A stretch of 33,654 bases of DNA, taken from the NCBI GenBank assembly GCA_039183635.1, contig JBCDBL010000035.1:1-33654 (forward strand), in the 5' to 3' direction. The position numbers were made by a program, and so were the translations under genes. The number at the start of each line of letters is the position of its first letter. The first letter of the stretch is position 1. The DNA is from JBCDBL01 sp039183635 (GTDB lineage Bacteria; Pseudomonadota; Alphaproteobacteria; Caulobacterales; Parvularculaceae). The notes under the pieces are model-generated. The model saw only the letters and a list, made by a program, of their open reading frames with translations, made no database searches and was not told where the DNA came from. Positions 1-8,765 of the stretch are shown here, piece by piece.

Positions 1-2915
1 GCACGGGCGCGCGGAACGCCCTGGAGGCGATTGTCCGCCTGGTGTTTCAAAAGCTCCGCCGCCTGGTCAAGCAGGTCGAACGAAATCAAACGATCCGTCA
101 GCCTTGTGATCATAATATCGCCCCCGTCGCCGGACGGTATCAGGTCGATGTTTTCATAAAACAGGGCGAGAGCCGGAACAGGGTCCATGGCTTCAGCCTG
201 ACCGTCAAGATAGAGATTGGAGAAAATCCCGTTCATGTCTTTTTCAACCTCGGCGGCGACCTCGCTGTCCGGAAAGCTTTCCACAATATCGCGCATGGCG
301 TTCAAAGCCTGACGAAAAGCACCCTTTTCCGCATACTGGCGCGCAAGTTCGTGTAGAATGCGCAACTCCAGATCATCTCCCCGCCACCGATACTGCTGGG
401 CGGCCAGACGGCGCATCGCCTCATCGGCGTCGATGCGCCCGGCGCGGCGCGACATCATCGTCTGCCGATAAACCGCCCAGGACGCATAAGGCTCTTCCAT
501 GCTCTTTTCCACCTCGGCGTAAAGCTCCAGAGCTTCATCGATACGGCCTGCGATGCGCAGCATATCAGCGTCCAAAAGACGCTTTTTGGCGCTCTGCGCA
601 TCGGTAAGCTCGCTCATTGTCAAAAGCGCCGTCTCAAGCTCTCCGGCGCCGACATCCCCCACTTTCACATGGGCGTCGGCCAGGGCGAGATGGAACCGCG
701 AGCGCCAGGTCGCCGGATAGAGCGGCGCGATTTCAATCCCGTCCTGCAGGTCGTGCCGGGCGCGCGCCCATTGCCGCGCCCCATGATAGGCGAGCCCTCG
801 CCACAGCTGAGCGTGGCGGTCGTCGGAAAAAACCGGATCGGCGAACGCTTTTTGCGCATCTTCGTAGCGCCCCATCATAACGTCCGCGACGCCCCTTAAG
901 GCGAGATATTCTGCTTGCGTTGTTTGCGTCGCATCCCGCTCAGCGATGAGATCGAGAGCCGCAATCGCCTCTGCGGAAAGCTCATGGGCGATGTAGAATT
1001 TCGCCTGGGCGTAAAGCGAGCGAATAAGGGAGAGGACTGCACCGTATTGTTGGGCCTCTCGCTCGTCTCTTTGAAACTGGATAAGCGTTTCCGACGCTTC
1101 AGGCGACTGGCCGGCGTTGGCGACGTCCAGCATACGCTCAGCGACGATGGCGTTTAGACGTTGTTCCATGTCGGTGAAATCACTTCCCTCTACGGAACGC
1201 CAATTGGTGAAGTCCACAAAGGCCGGGCTCGCCGCTACGGCGCCGCGGCCGGCGATCAATGCTGCGGGAATATCGTCGTTTAAGGATAAAGCGGCAAGAC
1301 CAAACACCGTGACGCCTTCGGCGTCTTTCTCCATGGCGAGATCGTCCGTCAACGGTTGCACCAAGGCGCCATGGGCCGTGGCGTGCACAATGAATTCCAC
1401 GAAGTTACGCGACGCCATGACCGCTTGGGACGGTCCGGGGGCGAGCGCCACGGCGAGATCGTCGCCAATGTCGGGGTCCCGCACCCATATGATGTCCGTT
1501 GCGCCCTTCAGGCCGAGACGCACCTTGGGAACCGCCGCCGCCCTGGCGTCGCGCGCCACTGAAATGGGATCGGCCGGGATGGCGATGTTCTCACCGATTG
1601 TAACAGCCCATCGTCCGTTCGCCGCAGAGGCTGAGATCAAGGCGAACCTGGCGAGTTGTAACCGCAGGACCGTAGCGCTCGATCCCGGCAATTGCTCGAC
1701 GCTTTTAACATACGTTCTGTACTCGCTGGAGTAATCAGACAGATCGGCTGCTGCAGCGCCTTTAAAAATCGCCCACAGATAATCGCCGCGCCGGAAGATC
1801 GCCGCCGGTCTTTCAGAGGTCGCGCTGAAGGATACGCGCAGATTGTCCTCAATGCGTTGAAAGTCGACAGAGACGCCTTCCCCGGCGATAACCGCTTCAG
1901 ACGCGTCCGCCGAATTGCCTGATACGGTTTTGGGCGCCGCTACGGGCGGCGCAGACGCAGGCTGCAACGGCGCAGTCTGAGGACGCGACGGCGCTGCATC
2001 TTCCGTCAGCGTTTCAATTTCTTCCGGAACAGCTGTAATCTCGACCTGCGGCTCAGGCAAGCGCGACGGTGGAAGAGGCGTTGCAGGCAGCGGTTGAGGC
2101 TCAAACCGGCCTGTGTCGAATGCTTCGGTTTCAAGCACATCCAAAATGACGGCGGGACCTTCGCGAAAGTGGCGCACGCCCGCCCCTTCCGTTAGGGCGA
2201 TGCGCACCGCCAAACGGCCGTTTTCAACCGCTTGCTCAGCACCTGCAATAAAAGGCGGCGGGTCCACCCGAAGACGGGTGAGGTCGGCGGAGGCGGGCGC
2301 GTCGAATACGATCTCCACACCCTCCTCAACCTTCGATACGTCATACCCCATCGGCTCGGTCCAGCCGAACGTCGTTCGGCTGATCCCGTTCTCATAGGAA
2401 ACATCGACGCGCAAGGGCAACAGCAAACCTTGCATGGCGACATCGCCCGCCGAAGGCTTTAAGCGCGGCGCGATGGCCGCGGCCCTGGCCACGAAAGCAC
2501 GTTCGGCTTGTTCTTCCGGGGAAACGATATCGTCCGGCTCCCCTCGATATCGCGGCGGCAGCAAATCCAGGGCTACAAGGTTAAACGATTGCGACTGGTG
2601 CAGACGAACCTCGCCGCGCAGGGCGAGACGCACAGTGCGGCCGTCCGGATCCAAACGTGCAGCGGCGACATAGGCCGGGGCGCCGTCCTGGATGGCCGAC
2701 ACGTCGCCGTCGATCCGCTCCTCAAACCGGGCGACGAGTACGCCGTTTTCGACCCTGGCCGCCACGCCGACAGGGGCGTTCCACTCAAATAGAATGCGGG
2801 CGAAACCATCCGCCTGACGCGCCGACACCGCAACCGGGGCGGCAAACGCAGATGCGCCGCAGGCGGCGCATGCGATAAAGGCGCAGAAAGTTTTGATCAG
2901 CAAACGGTTCACCAC
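1..2915 (-). CDS. Large secreted TPR protein of the fliL operon, 3' end cut by window edge
   Basis: I read this frame by hand: it stays open from the left edge to a pair of GTG codons at 2915-2910, with an in-frame TAG further upstream and no ATG between, so a GTG start is likely. At least 971 residues are present. Residues 1-25 form a signal peptide (positive start, hydrophobic stretch, Ala-x-Ala end). Residues about 25-270 are beta-rich, about 272-335 are a proline/alanine/glutamate linker, and from about 585 onward the chain is a series of helix pairs typical of tetratricopeptide repeats. Large TPR proteins often follow motE in alphaproteobacterial fliLM operons. I infer a periplasmic scaffold or stator/motor accessory role. 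No enzymatic motif is visible. A 134-base gap separates it from motE, so it may also have its own promoter. Confidence 0.8.
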   Translation of the reverse strand, partial: MVNRLLIKTFCAFIACAACGASAFAAPVAVSARQADGFARILFEWNAPVGVAARVENGVLVARFEERIDGDVSAIQDGAPAYVAAARLDPDGRTVRLALRGEVRLHQSQSFNLVALDLLPPRYRGEPDDIVSPEEQAERAFVARAAAIAPRLKPSAGDVAMQGLLLPLRVDVSYENGISRTTFGWTEPMGYDVSKVEEGVEIVFDAPASADLTRLRVDPPPFIAGAEQAVENGRLAVRIALTEGAGVRHFREGPAVILDVLETEAFDTGRFEPQPLPATPLPPSRLPEPQVEITAVPEEIETLTEDAAPSRPQTAPLQPASAPPVAAPKTVSGNSADASEAVIAGEGVSVDFQRIEDNLRVSFSATSERPAAIFRRGDYLWAIFKGAAAADLSDYSSEYRTYVKSVEQLPGSSATVLRLQLARFALISASAANGRWAVTIGENIAIPADPISVARDARAAAVPKVRLGLKGATDIIWVRDPDIGDDLAVALAPGPSQAVMASRNFVEFIVHATAHGALVQPLTDDLAMEKDAEGVTVFGLAALSLNDDIPAALIAGRGAVAASPAFVDFTNWRSVEGSDFTDMEQRLNAIVAERMLDVANAGQSPEASETLIQFQRDEREAQQYGAVLSLIRSLYAQAKFYIAHELSAEAIAALDLIAERDATQTTQAEYLALRGVADVMMGRYEDAQKAFADPVFSDDRHAQLWRGLAYHGARQWARARHDLQDGIEIAPLYPATWRSRFHLALADAHVKVGDVGAGELETALLTMSELTDAQSAKKRLLDADMLRIAGRIDEALELYAEVEKSMEEPYASWAVYRQTMMSRRAGRIDADEAMRRLAAQQYRWRGDDLELRILHELARQYAEKGAFRQALNAMRDIVESFPDSEVAAEVEKDMNGIFSNLYLDGQAEAMDPVPALALFYENIDLIPSGDGGDIMITRLTDRLISFDLLDQAAELLKHQADNRLQGVPRAR

Positions 2916-3021
2916 GGCCCCGTGCGATGCGAGAAACGACGTAAATCCGGCGCGACATGTGTTGAAATATCCCGCAAACGGCTTCTACGCCAACGACTTA
3001 GCAAAATGTAAACCGCCAGGG

Positions 3022-3036
3022 TTAAGCGCCCGTTAC
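3022..3036 (-). promoter_or_regulatory. Candidate CtrA-like box upstream of the TPR gene (one mismatch)
   Basis: On the minus strand this reads GTAA-N7-TTAA followed by CC, one mismatch from the CtrA consensus TTAA-N7-TTAAC. It lies about 107 bases upstream of the GTG start of the TPR gene, in the only long gap of the fliL operon. The position is sensible but the match is imperfect. Confidence 0.35.
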
Positions 3037-3049
3037 CGGGGACCGCGCG

Positions 3050-3739
3050 TTATTGCAGCTCAGCGACGGTTTCGGGCAACTGCGACCTTGAAGCGAGCAT
3101 GACGGTCAACTCCTGGGCGCGGGCGGAGTTCATTTTGGCGAGCACCCCGGCGATCGCCTGCTCTTTCATGCCGGAGGCCACATCGAGCAGAATGTCTTTT
3201 TCCAGCGTCTCGAAAATTCGCGCCGCGTCGGCGGGTTTCATTTTCTCGTAAACCTTCACAAGACTGTCGATTTGCGCCTGTTCTGCGGCGTCGCGCTGGC
3301 CCAGAAGGTCGCGAATGCTCGCCTCAATGGTTTTCAACTCTGAAATGCGCTCCTCAACACGCGCTTCAGCAGCGCGCATCAGCGTCTCCTGCATGGCGAG
3401 ATCTTTTTCCCGGGCCTCCAACGCCTCGCGACGTTCGGCAAGACTTTTCAGCACGGCGATTTCCGACGCGCTCATCTCCCGCTCTTGGTCCGCCGCCTCG
3501 GCCTCAGCGGTCTCGCCTTCACCCTCGGCGGGCGCTTCAGCGGCGCCTTCAGCGGCGCCTTCAGGATCGCCTTCTTCCGTCGGGGCCGCTTCTTCACCGG
3601 TGGGCTCTTCGGCTTCCTGGGCGACCGCCGAGGAGGCAAGCCCGGCGTTCAGTCCCGTCCAAATATTCATCACTTTCAAACCGAACGTCATCACCAAAAT
3701 AGCGATCACGGCGGGAAACAGTTTCAAACGATCTGTCAT
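3050..3739 (-). CDS. motE: MotE-family flagellar motor protein (MgtE_N-like domain)
   Basis: A 229-residue protein. Residues about 8-28 are a membrane segment or uncleaved signal. Residues 41-85 are an acidic Glu/Ala-rich stretch, partly built from a 12-base tandem duplication (two perfect copies at 3535-3558). Residues about 88-150 are a charged coiled coil, and 155-229 match the helical MgtE N-terminal-like fold (KMKPADAARIFETL, then a second helical hairpin with AKMNSARAQELTVMLA). In rhizobia MotE is a periplasmic chaperone for the motor protein MotC; by homology this is a motor accessory protein. It follows the DUF6468 gene by 34 bases in the fliL-fliM operon, which supports a motor role. 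The family call is firm; the exact function in this organism is inferred. Confidence 0.8.
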   Translation of the reverse strand: MTDRLKLFPAVIAILVMTFGLKVMNIWTGLNAGLASSAVAQEAEEPTGEEAAPTEEGDPEGAAEGAAEAPAEGEGETAEAEAADQEREMSASEIAVLKSLAERREALEAREKDLAMQETLMRAAEARVEERISELKTIEASIRDLLGQRDAAEQAQIDSLVKVYEKMKPADAARIFETLEKDILLDVASGMKEQAIAGVLAKMNSARAQELTVMLASRSQLPETVAELQ

Positions 3740-3773
3740 AGTTTTTTACTCGCTACTCTCATTCGATGACGCA

Positions 3774-4259
3774 TCACTTTACGCCGCCAAGGGCGCTGCG
3801 GATGCGCGCACGGGCATCGCCATGCCAGTCGTCTTCAACACCATCTTCCTCCGAAGCGCTGGCGATGCGATCCGCCGCCTCACGAACCTTGGAAAGGAAG
3901 TCGTCTGCAGAGGGATCGCCTTCCGCCGCCGTAACGGGTTCGGGGCTGTCCACCGCCCCCTGAAGCCGATCGGCGATGCGATCTCCCGCCTCCACCATAA
4001 CCGACAGCTCATCGGCCAAAGTCCGGGCGTCGGCGGTGATTTTCTTTAAATCCTCCCCGGCGCTTTCGCCGGCGATTTTGAGCTGCAATATGCTGTTTTG
4101 CGCATTTTGCGTCGCTGCGTTAAGCCCGGCGATCACGTCGCGCAGGCCGTCCTGGCCAGAGCGCAACGCACGCAGCTTTCCATTGAGCACAAAGCAATAC
4201 GCCGCTGTAACGACCAGGAGAACGGCGACGACGCCTTCGACGATCAAGCCTATATTCAT
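3774..4259 (-). CDS. DUF6468-type membrane protein of the fliM operon
   Basis: A 161-residue protein with one membrane segment at about residues 5-24 and then a long heptad-patterned coiled coil (about 27-110), ending in an acidic and then Arg-rich tail. The pattern of short N-terminal anchor plus QNAQNSILQLK and ADELSVM helices resembles the uncharacterised DUF6468 family that sits between fliM and motE in many alphaproteobacteria. Its ATG overlaps the fliM stop as ATGA (4256-4259), so the two are translationally coupled. I infer a small inner-membrane accessory of the motor or of flagellar positioning. No catalytic motif is visible. The family name is from memory of the pattern, not a search. 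Confidence 0.7.
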   Translation of the reverse strand: MNIGLIVEGVVAVLLVVTAAYCFVLNGKLRALRSGQDGLRDVIAGLNAATQNAQNSILQLKIAGESAGEDLKKITADARTLADELSVMVEAGDRIADRLQGAVDSPEPVTAAEGDPSADDFLSKVREAADRIASASEEDGVEDDWHGDARARIRSALGGVK

Positions 4260-5371
4260 GTCAGCTTCCCGACCGCATCCATCGCGGCCTGCTTTTCCAA
4301 CGGCGCATCGAGGCGGACGGCGATATTGTCGCCAACGCGGCCCATCCGCCCGCTGGTCAGCGGCACGCCGCCGCAGCGCATTTCAATTCTGCTTTCCGGA
4401 CGAGCGTTGATCATCAAGGTTTGCCCAACCTCAAAGCCCATCACCTCGCCAAGGCGCATTTTCTGCTCAGACAGCACCGCTTCGACTTGAACGCCCGCAG
4501 CCCAGAGCTCCGTCGCCAAATGACTTTCCCAGATATTATCGCGGCCGAACTTTTCACCCATGAATTGCTGAAGCAGCAGCTTACGGATGGGTTCCAATGT
4601 CGCATAGGGCAGCAGCATTTCGATACGCCCGCCCCGGTCTTCCATATCGACCCGAAGCTTCACAAGGATGGCCGCATTCGCCGCGCGGGCGATCGCTGCA
4701 AAACGGGGGTTCGTCTCGACACGATCAAGTTTGAACTGCACTTTCGTCAATGGATCAAAAGCAGCGGACGCATCTTCCAGAACCACTTCAATCATACGCT
4801 GGACCAACATCCGCTCGATGGTCGTATAGGGACGCCCTTCAATACGCATCGCCGCCGTACCGCGCCGCCCGCCGAGGAGCACATCGACGATGGAATAAAT
4901 AAGATTTGAATCCACCGTAACGAGACCGTAATTGTCGAGCTGCTCGGCCCGGTAGACCGCCAGGATCGCCGGCAGGGGAATGGAGTTCAAATAGTCGCCG
5001 AAACGGATCGAAGAAATATTGTCGAGACTCACTTCCACATTATCGGACGTGAAGTTACGCAAAGACGTCGTCATCAGCCGAACAAGGCGGTCAAAGACGA
5101 TCTCCAACATCGGCAAACGTTCGTAGGACACGAGCGCCGAATTAATGATGGCGCGCACGCCCGATCGGTCGGCCCCCTCGTCGCCGGCGACGTCAAAGCC
5201 CAGAAGGCTGTCGATCTCATCCTGGTTGAGGACGCGTTCGGAATCCTCGTCCTCGCCCTCAAGCATCGCGCCCCATTCGTCGGCGAGATCCTCCCCATCG
5301 CCTTCCTCGGCGGCGGAGGCCTCCCATTCGGCGGCGAGCGCGTCCTGATCCTGTTCTTCTTCTTCAGACAT
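4256..5371 (-). CDS. fliM: Flagellar motor switch protein FliM
   Basis: A 371-residue protein, longer than the roughly 330 residues of enteric FliM because of an acidic N-terminal extension. The CheY-P-binding motif, normally at the extreme N-terminus, is at residues 47-59 (LNQDEIDSLLGF). The middle CheC-like domain is marked by IYSIVDVLLGG near residues 157-170. The C-terminal SpoA domain occupies about 290-365 (LGEVMGFEVGQTLMINA). FliM forms the middle of the C-ring, binds CheY-P and FliG, and sets rotation direction. The extension contains two similar LAxEW patches (LAAEW and LADEW, residues 12-33). The gene lies 8 bases after fliL and overlaps the next gene by 4 bases. Confidence 0.96.
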   Translation of the reverse strand: MSEEEEQDQDALAAEWEASAAEEGDGEDLADEWGAMLEGEDEDSERVLNQDEIDSLLGFDVAGDEGADRSGVRAIINSALVSYERLPMLEIVFDRLVRLMTTSLRNFTSDNVEVSLDNISSIRFGDYLNSIPLPAILAVYRAEQLDNYGLVTVDSNLIYSIVDVLLGGRRGTAAMRIEGRPYTTIERMLVQRMIEVVLEDASAAFDPLTKVQFKLDRVETNPRFAAIARAANAAILVKLRVDMEDRGGRIEMLLPYATLEPIRKLLLQQFMGEKFGRDNIWESHLATELWAAGVQVEAVLSEQKMRLGEVMGFEVGQTLMINARPESRIEMRCGGVPLTSGRMGRVGDNIAVRLDAPLEKQAAMDAVGKLT

Positions 5372-5379
5372 CCATACGC

Positions 5380-5922
5380 CTACTGAATGATCATTTCTTT
5401 GAATAAAATGTCGCGCACCTCCATGGGTTCAACGACAAGATTAATGCGGCGGAGCAACTCCTGCTTCAATCGCAGCATGCCCGCGGAGCCTTCAAGATCC
5501 TGCACCTTCAATTGGCGCAGGAACACCTGAAAACGGTCGACAATGCGCGGCGTTAAAGGATCGAGCACCTCCGCCGGGTTCTCTTCCCTGAGTTCAAGGG
5601 CGATTTTCACCTTCAGGTACACCGCCCGTCCGCCATCGGAATTGAGGTTCACCACCATCTCCGGCAGATCGTAAAACACCGGCGGCGGAAGCACCTCTTC
5701 CGGCTCAACCTCGGCGACCTCCATAGCCTCGTCCGGCTTGCCGCCGATAAAGCCTAGAAAATACGCCGCCGCAACGCCGCCGCCAATTAACAAGACAGCC
5801 GGCAATGCGATGAACAGCACAAGGACTTTACCGGAGAGTTTTTTCTTTTTCTTCTCTCCGTCCTCGCCCTCGCCATCTTCACTGGCTTCTTCGTCGACTT
5901 CGTTTTCTTCTTCGTCCGCCAT
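5380..5922 (-). CDS. fliL: Flagellar basal body-associated protein FliL
   Basis: A 180-residue protein. Residues 1-24 are acidic, followed by a Lys run (KKKKK) and a single membrane segment at about 33-57. The periplasmic domain (about 80-180) carries the typical FliL pattern YDLPEMVVNLN, YLKVKIALEL and a C-terminal RDILFKEMIIQ. FliL surrounds the stator units at the inner membrane and supports torque. It is the first gene of the minus-strand operon fliL-fliM-DUF6468-motE-TPR. AAGGGG about 12 bases before the ATG is the probable ribosome binding site. In Caulobacter the fliLM operon is an early, CtrA-controlled class; here two TTAA half-sites lie just upstream but with a non-standard 9-base spacer. 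Confidence 0.95.
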   Translation of the reverse strand: MADEEENEVDEEASEDGEGEDGEKKKKKLSGKVLVLFIALPAVLLIGGGVAAAYFLGFIGGKPDEAMEVAEVEPEEVLPPPVFYDLPEMVVNLNSDGGRAVYLKVKIALELREENPAEVLDPLTPRIVDRFQVFLRQLKVQDLEGSAGMLRLKQELLRRINLVVEPMEVRDILFKEMIIQ

Positions 5923-5937
5923 AGCGCGCCCAACCCC

Positions 5938-5955
5938 TTAAGAAACGGCGTTAAC
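5938..5955. promoter_or_regulatory. Paired TTAA half-sites upstream of fliL (9-base spacer)
   Basis: TTAA at 5938-5941 and TTAAC at 5951-5955 flank a 9-base spacer, 16-33 bases upstream of the fliL ATG. CtrA boxes normally have a 7-base spacer, so this is a weak candidate. It is listed because the equivalent position upstream of fliX holds a perfect box. Confidence 0.25.
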
Positions 5956-6030
5956 AAACAGTTGCAAACGCCATTAAGAGGCATGGAGGTTAAAGATCGG
6001 TTGCGAGGAGACGAACTTGCGTCTTTTGCC

Positions 6031-6045
6031 CGGCATATATTGCCG
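6031..6045. promoter_or_regulatory. ftr-like palindrome CGGCA-N5-TGCCG (candidate FlbD site)
   Basis: CGGCATATATTGCCG is a 15-base inverted repeat about 62 bases upstream of the flgF sigma-54 promoter. The same CGGCA-N5-TGCCG pattern occurs upstream of the flgI sigma-54 promoter. In Caulobacter the activator FlbD binds related 'ftr' sites near sigma-54 flagellar promoters. The match is visible; the assignment to FlbD is inferred. Confidence 0.6.
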
Positions 6046-6106
6046 CCGTCACCAATCCTCCCAGCGCAACATACACTTAAACCATTGAATTATAATAACT
6101 TTACTG

Positions 6107-6122
6107 TGGCACGTGGCTTGCG
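6107..6122 (+). promoter_or_regulatory. Sigma-54 promoter of the flgF operon
   Basis: TGGCACGTGGCTTGCG matches the -24/-12 consensus TGGCACG-N4-TTGC exactly, with 10 bases between the invariant GG (6108-6109) and GC (6120-6121). The expected transcription start is near 6133, about 44 bases before the flgF ATG. It is almost identical to the flagellin promoter at 26052-26066. Confidence 0.88.
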
Positions 6123-6176
6123 AACCTTAAGCCGCGAGGACCAAAACGTCCCCAGATTCAAGATTGGAGAAACCCG

Positions 6177-6908
6177 ATGGAAAACGCCATGATGGTCGGC
6201 CTGTCGCGTCAGATGACGTTAAGACGCAACATGGATGTGGTCGCCAACAATCTCGCAAATATGAACACCGCCGGGTTCAAAGCCGAGGCGCTGCTGTTTC
6301 AAGAATACATGTCAGAGTATTCCGGCGCGGCTTTTAACGAGGACAAGTTGTCCTTCGTGCTCGACCGCGGCGTTGCGCGCGATCTCACCGAAGGTCAACT
6401 GGACAGCACCGGCGCGCCTCTTGATATGGCGATTTCCGGCGACGGGTTTTTCGTGGTGCAGACCGAAGCCGGGGAGCGCTACACCCGCAACGGCCATTTC
6501 GGAACGGATGAAACCGGACGCCTCATCACCCGCGAAGGCGATCCCGTACTAGACGACGCAGGTCAGGAAATCATCTTGAACCTTGAAGGCGGTCCGATCA
6601 CCGTCGCGGCCGACGGCGTCATTTCCACCGGGGAAGCCATTGTCGCACGCTTGAACATCGTCACGTTTGAAAACCCGGCCGCCATGAAAAAAGCCGGCGA
6701 GACGCTTCTCGCCACCGATGAAATTCCGCTTCCCGCAGAGGACGCCCGTGTCGCGCAAGGCGTACTTGAACTGTCTAACGTCACGCCGGTCCTGGAAATC
6801 ACCAAGATGATCGACATCATGCGGTCCTACCAGTCCGTCAACAAACTTATGGAATCAAGCGCCGAGCTCGCCCGTAAAGCGGTCGAAACCCTCGGCAAGC
6901 CGAAATAA
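6177..6908 (+). CDS. flgF: Flagellar proximal-rod protein FlgF
   Basis: A 243-residue axial protein. The N-terminal rod signature (MDVVANNLANMNTAGFKAE, residues 20-38), the central GDGFFVVQTEAGERYTRNG block and the C-terminal VNKLMESSAELARKAVETL helix are all present. Length and the short central domain fit FlgF rather than FlgG, which follows 26 bases downstream. FlgF is secreted by the flagellar export apparatus and forms part of the proximal rod. The start is preceded by TTGGAGAAACCCG, a good ribosome binding site. The gene is first in the flgF-flgG-flgA-flgH operon, driven by the sigma-54 promoter at 6107-6122. Confidence 0.95.
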   Translation: MENAMMVGLSRQMTLRRNMDVVANNLANMNTAGFKAEALLFQEYMSEYSGAAFNEDKLSFVLDRGVARDLTEGQLDSTGAPLDMAISGDGFFVVQTEAGERYTRNGHFGTDETGRLITREGDPVLDDAGQEIILNLEGGPITVAADGVISTGEAIVARLNIVTFENPAAMKKAGETLLATDEIPLPAEDARVAQGVLELSNVTPVLEITKMIDIMRSYQSVNKLMESSAELARKAVETLGKPK

Positions 6909-6934
6909 TCCGCGCCGCATTAGGAGACGCAGCC

Positions 6935-7720
<786 letters not shown>

Positions 7721-7741
7721 CGGCGCATAAGGAGATTTAAC

Positions 7742-8755
7742 ATGACCGCCTTTTACTTGAAGTCCCCGCTCCGCGCGCCCATAAGCCGCTTTTTCACAGC
7801 GTTCCTGCAAACGGTGCTGGCCTTCGCCTGGCTGTTCTTCGCACTGATGCTGACGCGCCCGGCGAACGCAGCTGAGAGCGGCGTGTTCTTAAAGTCCGAT
7901 ATCGTCGTGACCGGCGAGACGGTTCTTCTGTCGGACGTGTTGACGGGAACGGGCGCACAAGGAGACGTCAAAATCGCCAACGCCCCGGCGCCCGGGGCGC
8001 GCGTTTCTTTGCATCCGGACTATATCGCCAAATCCGCCCGCGCGCTCGGCCTTATCTGGACCAATCCGGAAGGCGCAAAACGCATCACCGTCGCCCGGGC
8101 GAGCCAGGCGATCTCCACCGCGGAGATCTCTAACGCTGTGCTTGGAGCGCTGCGCGCCCAGGGCCTTGGAGCGGAATTCGATCTGGCGCTGGCCAACGCC
8201 GCAATCACCCTCCACGCCCCGATAGACGCGCGCGTCGCCCTGGCCGTTGAAGATCTGAGCTTCGACGGCGCCAGCGGGCGGTTCGCCGCCGTGGTGAGCG
8301 CGGGACCGGATCTTCCGGCGACCACCGTTGCGGGGCGCGCCATCTCCGTTATCGAAACGCCCGTGCTCGGCCGCGCCATGGGCCGGGGCGAGGTTATCCA
8401 TGAAGACGACATCGTCTGGCGGCGCACGGCGGCCGGACGCGTTCCGTCTACAGCCCTTCTCAGCAGTCGCGAAATCGTCGGCAAAGCCTTAAAACGGCGC
8501 ATGGCCGCCGGCGCGCTCCTGGCCTCCCGCGACATTGAACGACCGAAGGTCGTCGAAAAAGGCGCGTTCGTCACCATCGTTTATGAAACGAGCGGTCTGA
8601 AGCTGACAACCCTCGGCCGCGCGTTGGAGAACGGCGCCGAGGACGAGACGATCGGCGTCATGAACGTTCAAACCCACCGTACGATCCGCGCTTTCGTTGC
8701 GGGACCGAACACTGTGAAAGTCCTCGCCCCCTTCGACGTGGCGGCGTTGAATTAA
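7742..8755 (+). CDS. flgA: P-ring assembly chaperone FlgA
   Basis: A 337-residue protein. A hydrophobic segment at about 18-40 followed by ARPANAAES marks a signal peptide, with a long N-region. The C-terminal SAF-type domain carries the FlgA pattern PVLGRAMGRGEVIHEDDIVWRR, GKALKRRMAAGALLASRDIERP and GAFVTIVYETSGLKLTTLGRALENG. FlgA is the periplasmic chaperone for FlgI during P-ring assembly. It is longer than E. coli FlgA (about 219), as is common in alphaproteobacteria. AAGGAG lies 7 bases before the ATG; it follows flgG by 21 bases and precedes flgH by 10. Confidence 0.93.
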   Translation: MTAFYLKSPLRAPISRFFTAFLQTVLAFAWLFFALMLTRPANAAESGVFLKSDIVVTGETVLLSDVLTGTGAQGDVKIANAPAPGARVSLHPDYIAKSARALGLIWTNPEGAKRITVARASQAISTAEISNAVLGALRAQGLGAEFDLALANAAITLHAPIDARVALAVEDLSFDGASGRFAAVVSAGPDLPATTVAGRAISVIETPVLGRAMGRGEVIHEDDIVWRRTAAGRVPSTALLSSREIVGKALKRRMAAGALLASRDIERPKVVEKGAFVTIVYETSGLKLTTLGRALENGAEDETIGVMNVQTHRTIRAFVAGPNTVKVLAPFDVAALN

Positions 8756-8765
8756 GGATCAAGCC

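Noticed and set aside
1117..1734. Plus-strand open frame of 205 codons
   Set aside because: It lies antisense to the continuous TPR reading frame, which has a signal peptide and helical repeats; the plus frame is compositionally a shadow.
3535..3558. Short tandem repeat as a CRISPR or mobile-element mark
   Set aside because: It is a two-copy 12-base duplication encoding the Ala/Glu-rich stretch of MotE, in frame.
3315..4049. Plus-strand open frame of 244 codons over motE and the DUF6468 gene
   Set aside because: It is antisense to two convincing flagellar genes, has low-complexity Ser/Ala sequence and no ribosome binding site.
5938..5955. CtrA box for fliL
   Set aside because: The two TTAA half-sites are 9 bases apart, not 7, so I list them only as a weak candidate and not as a CtrA box.
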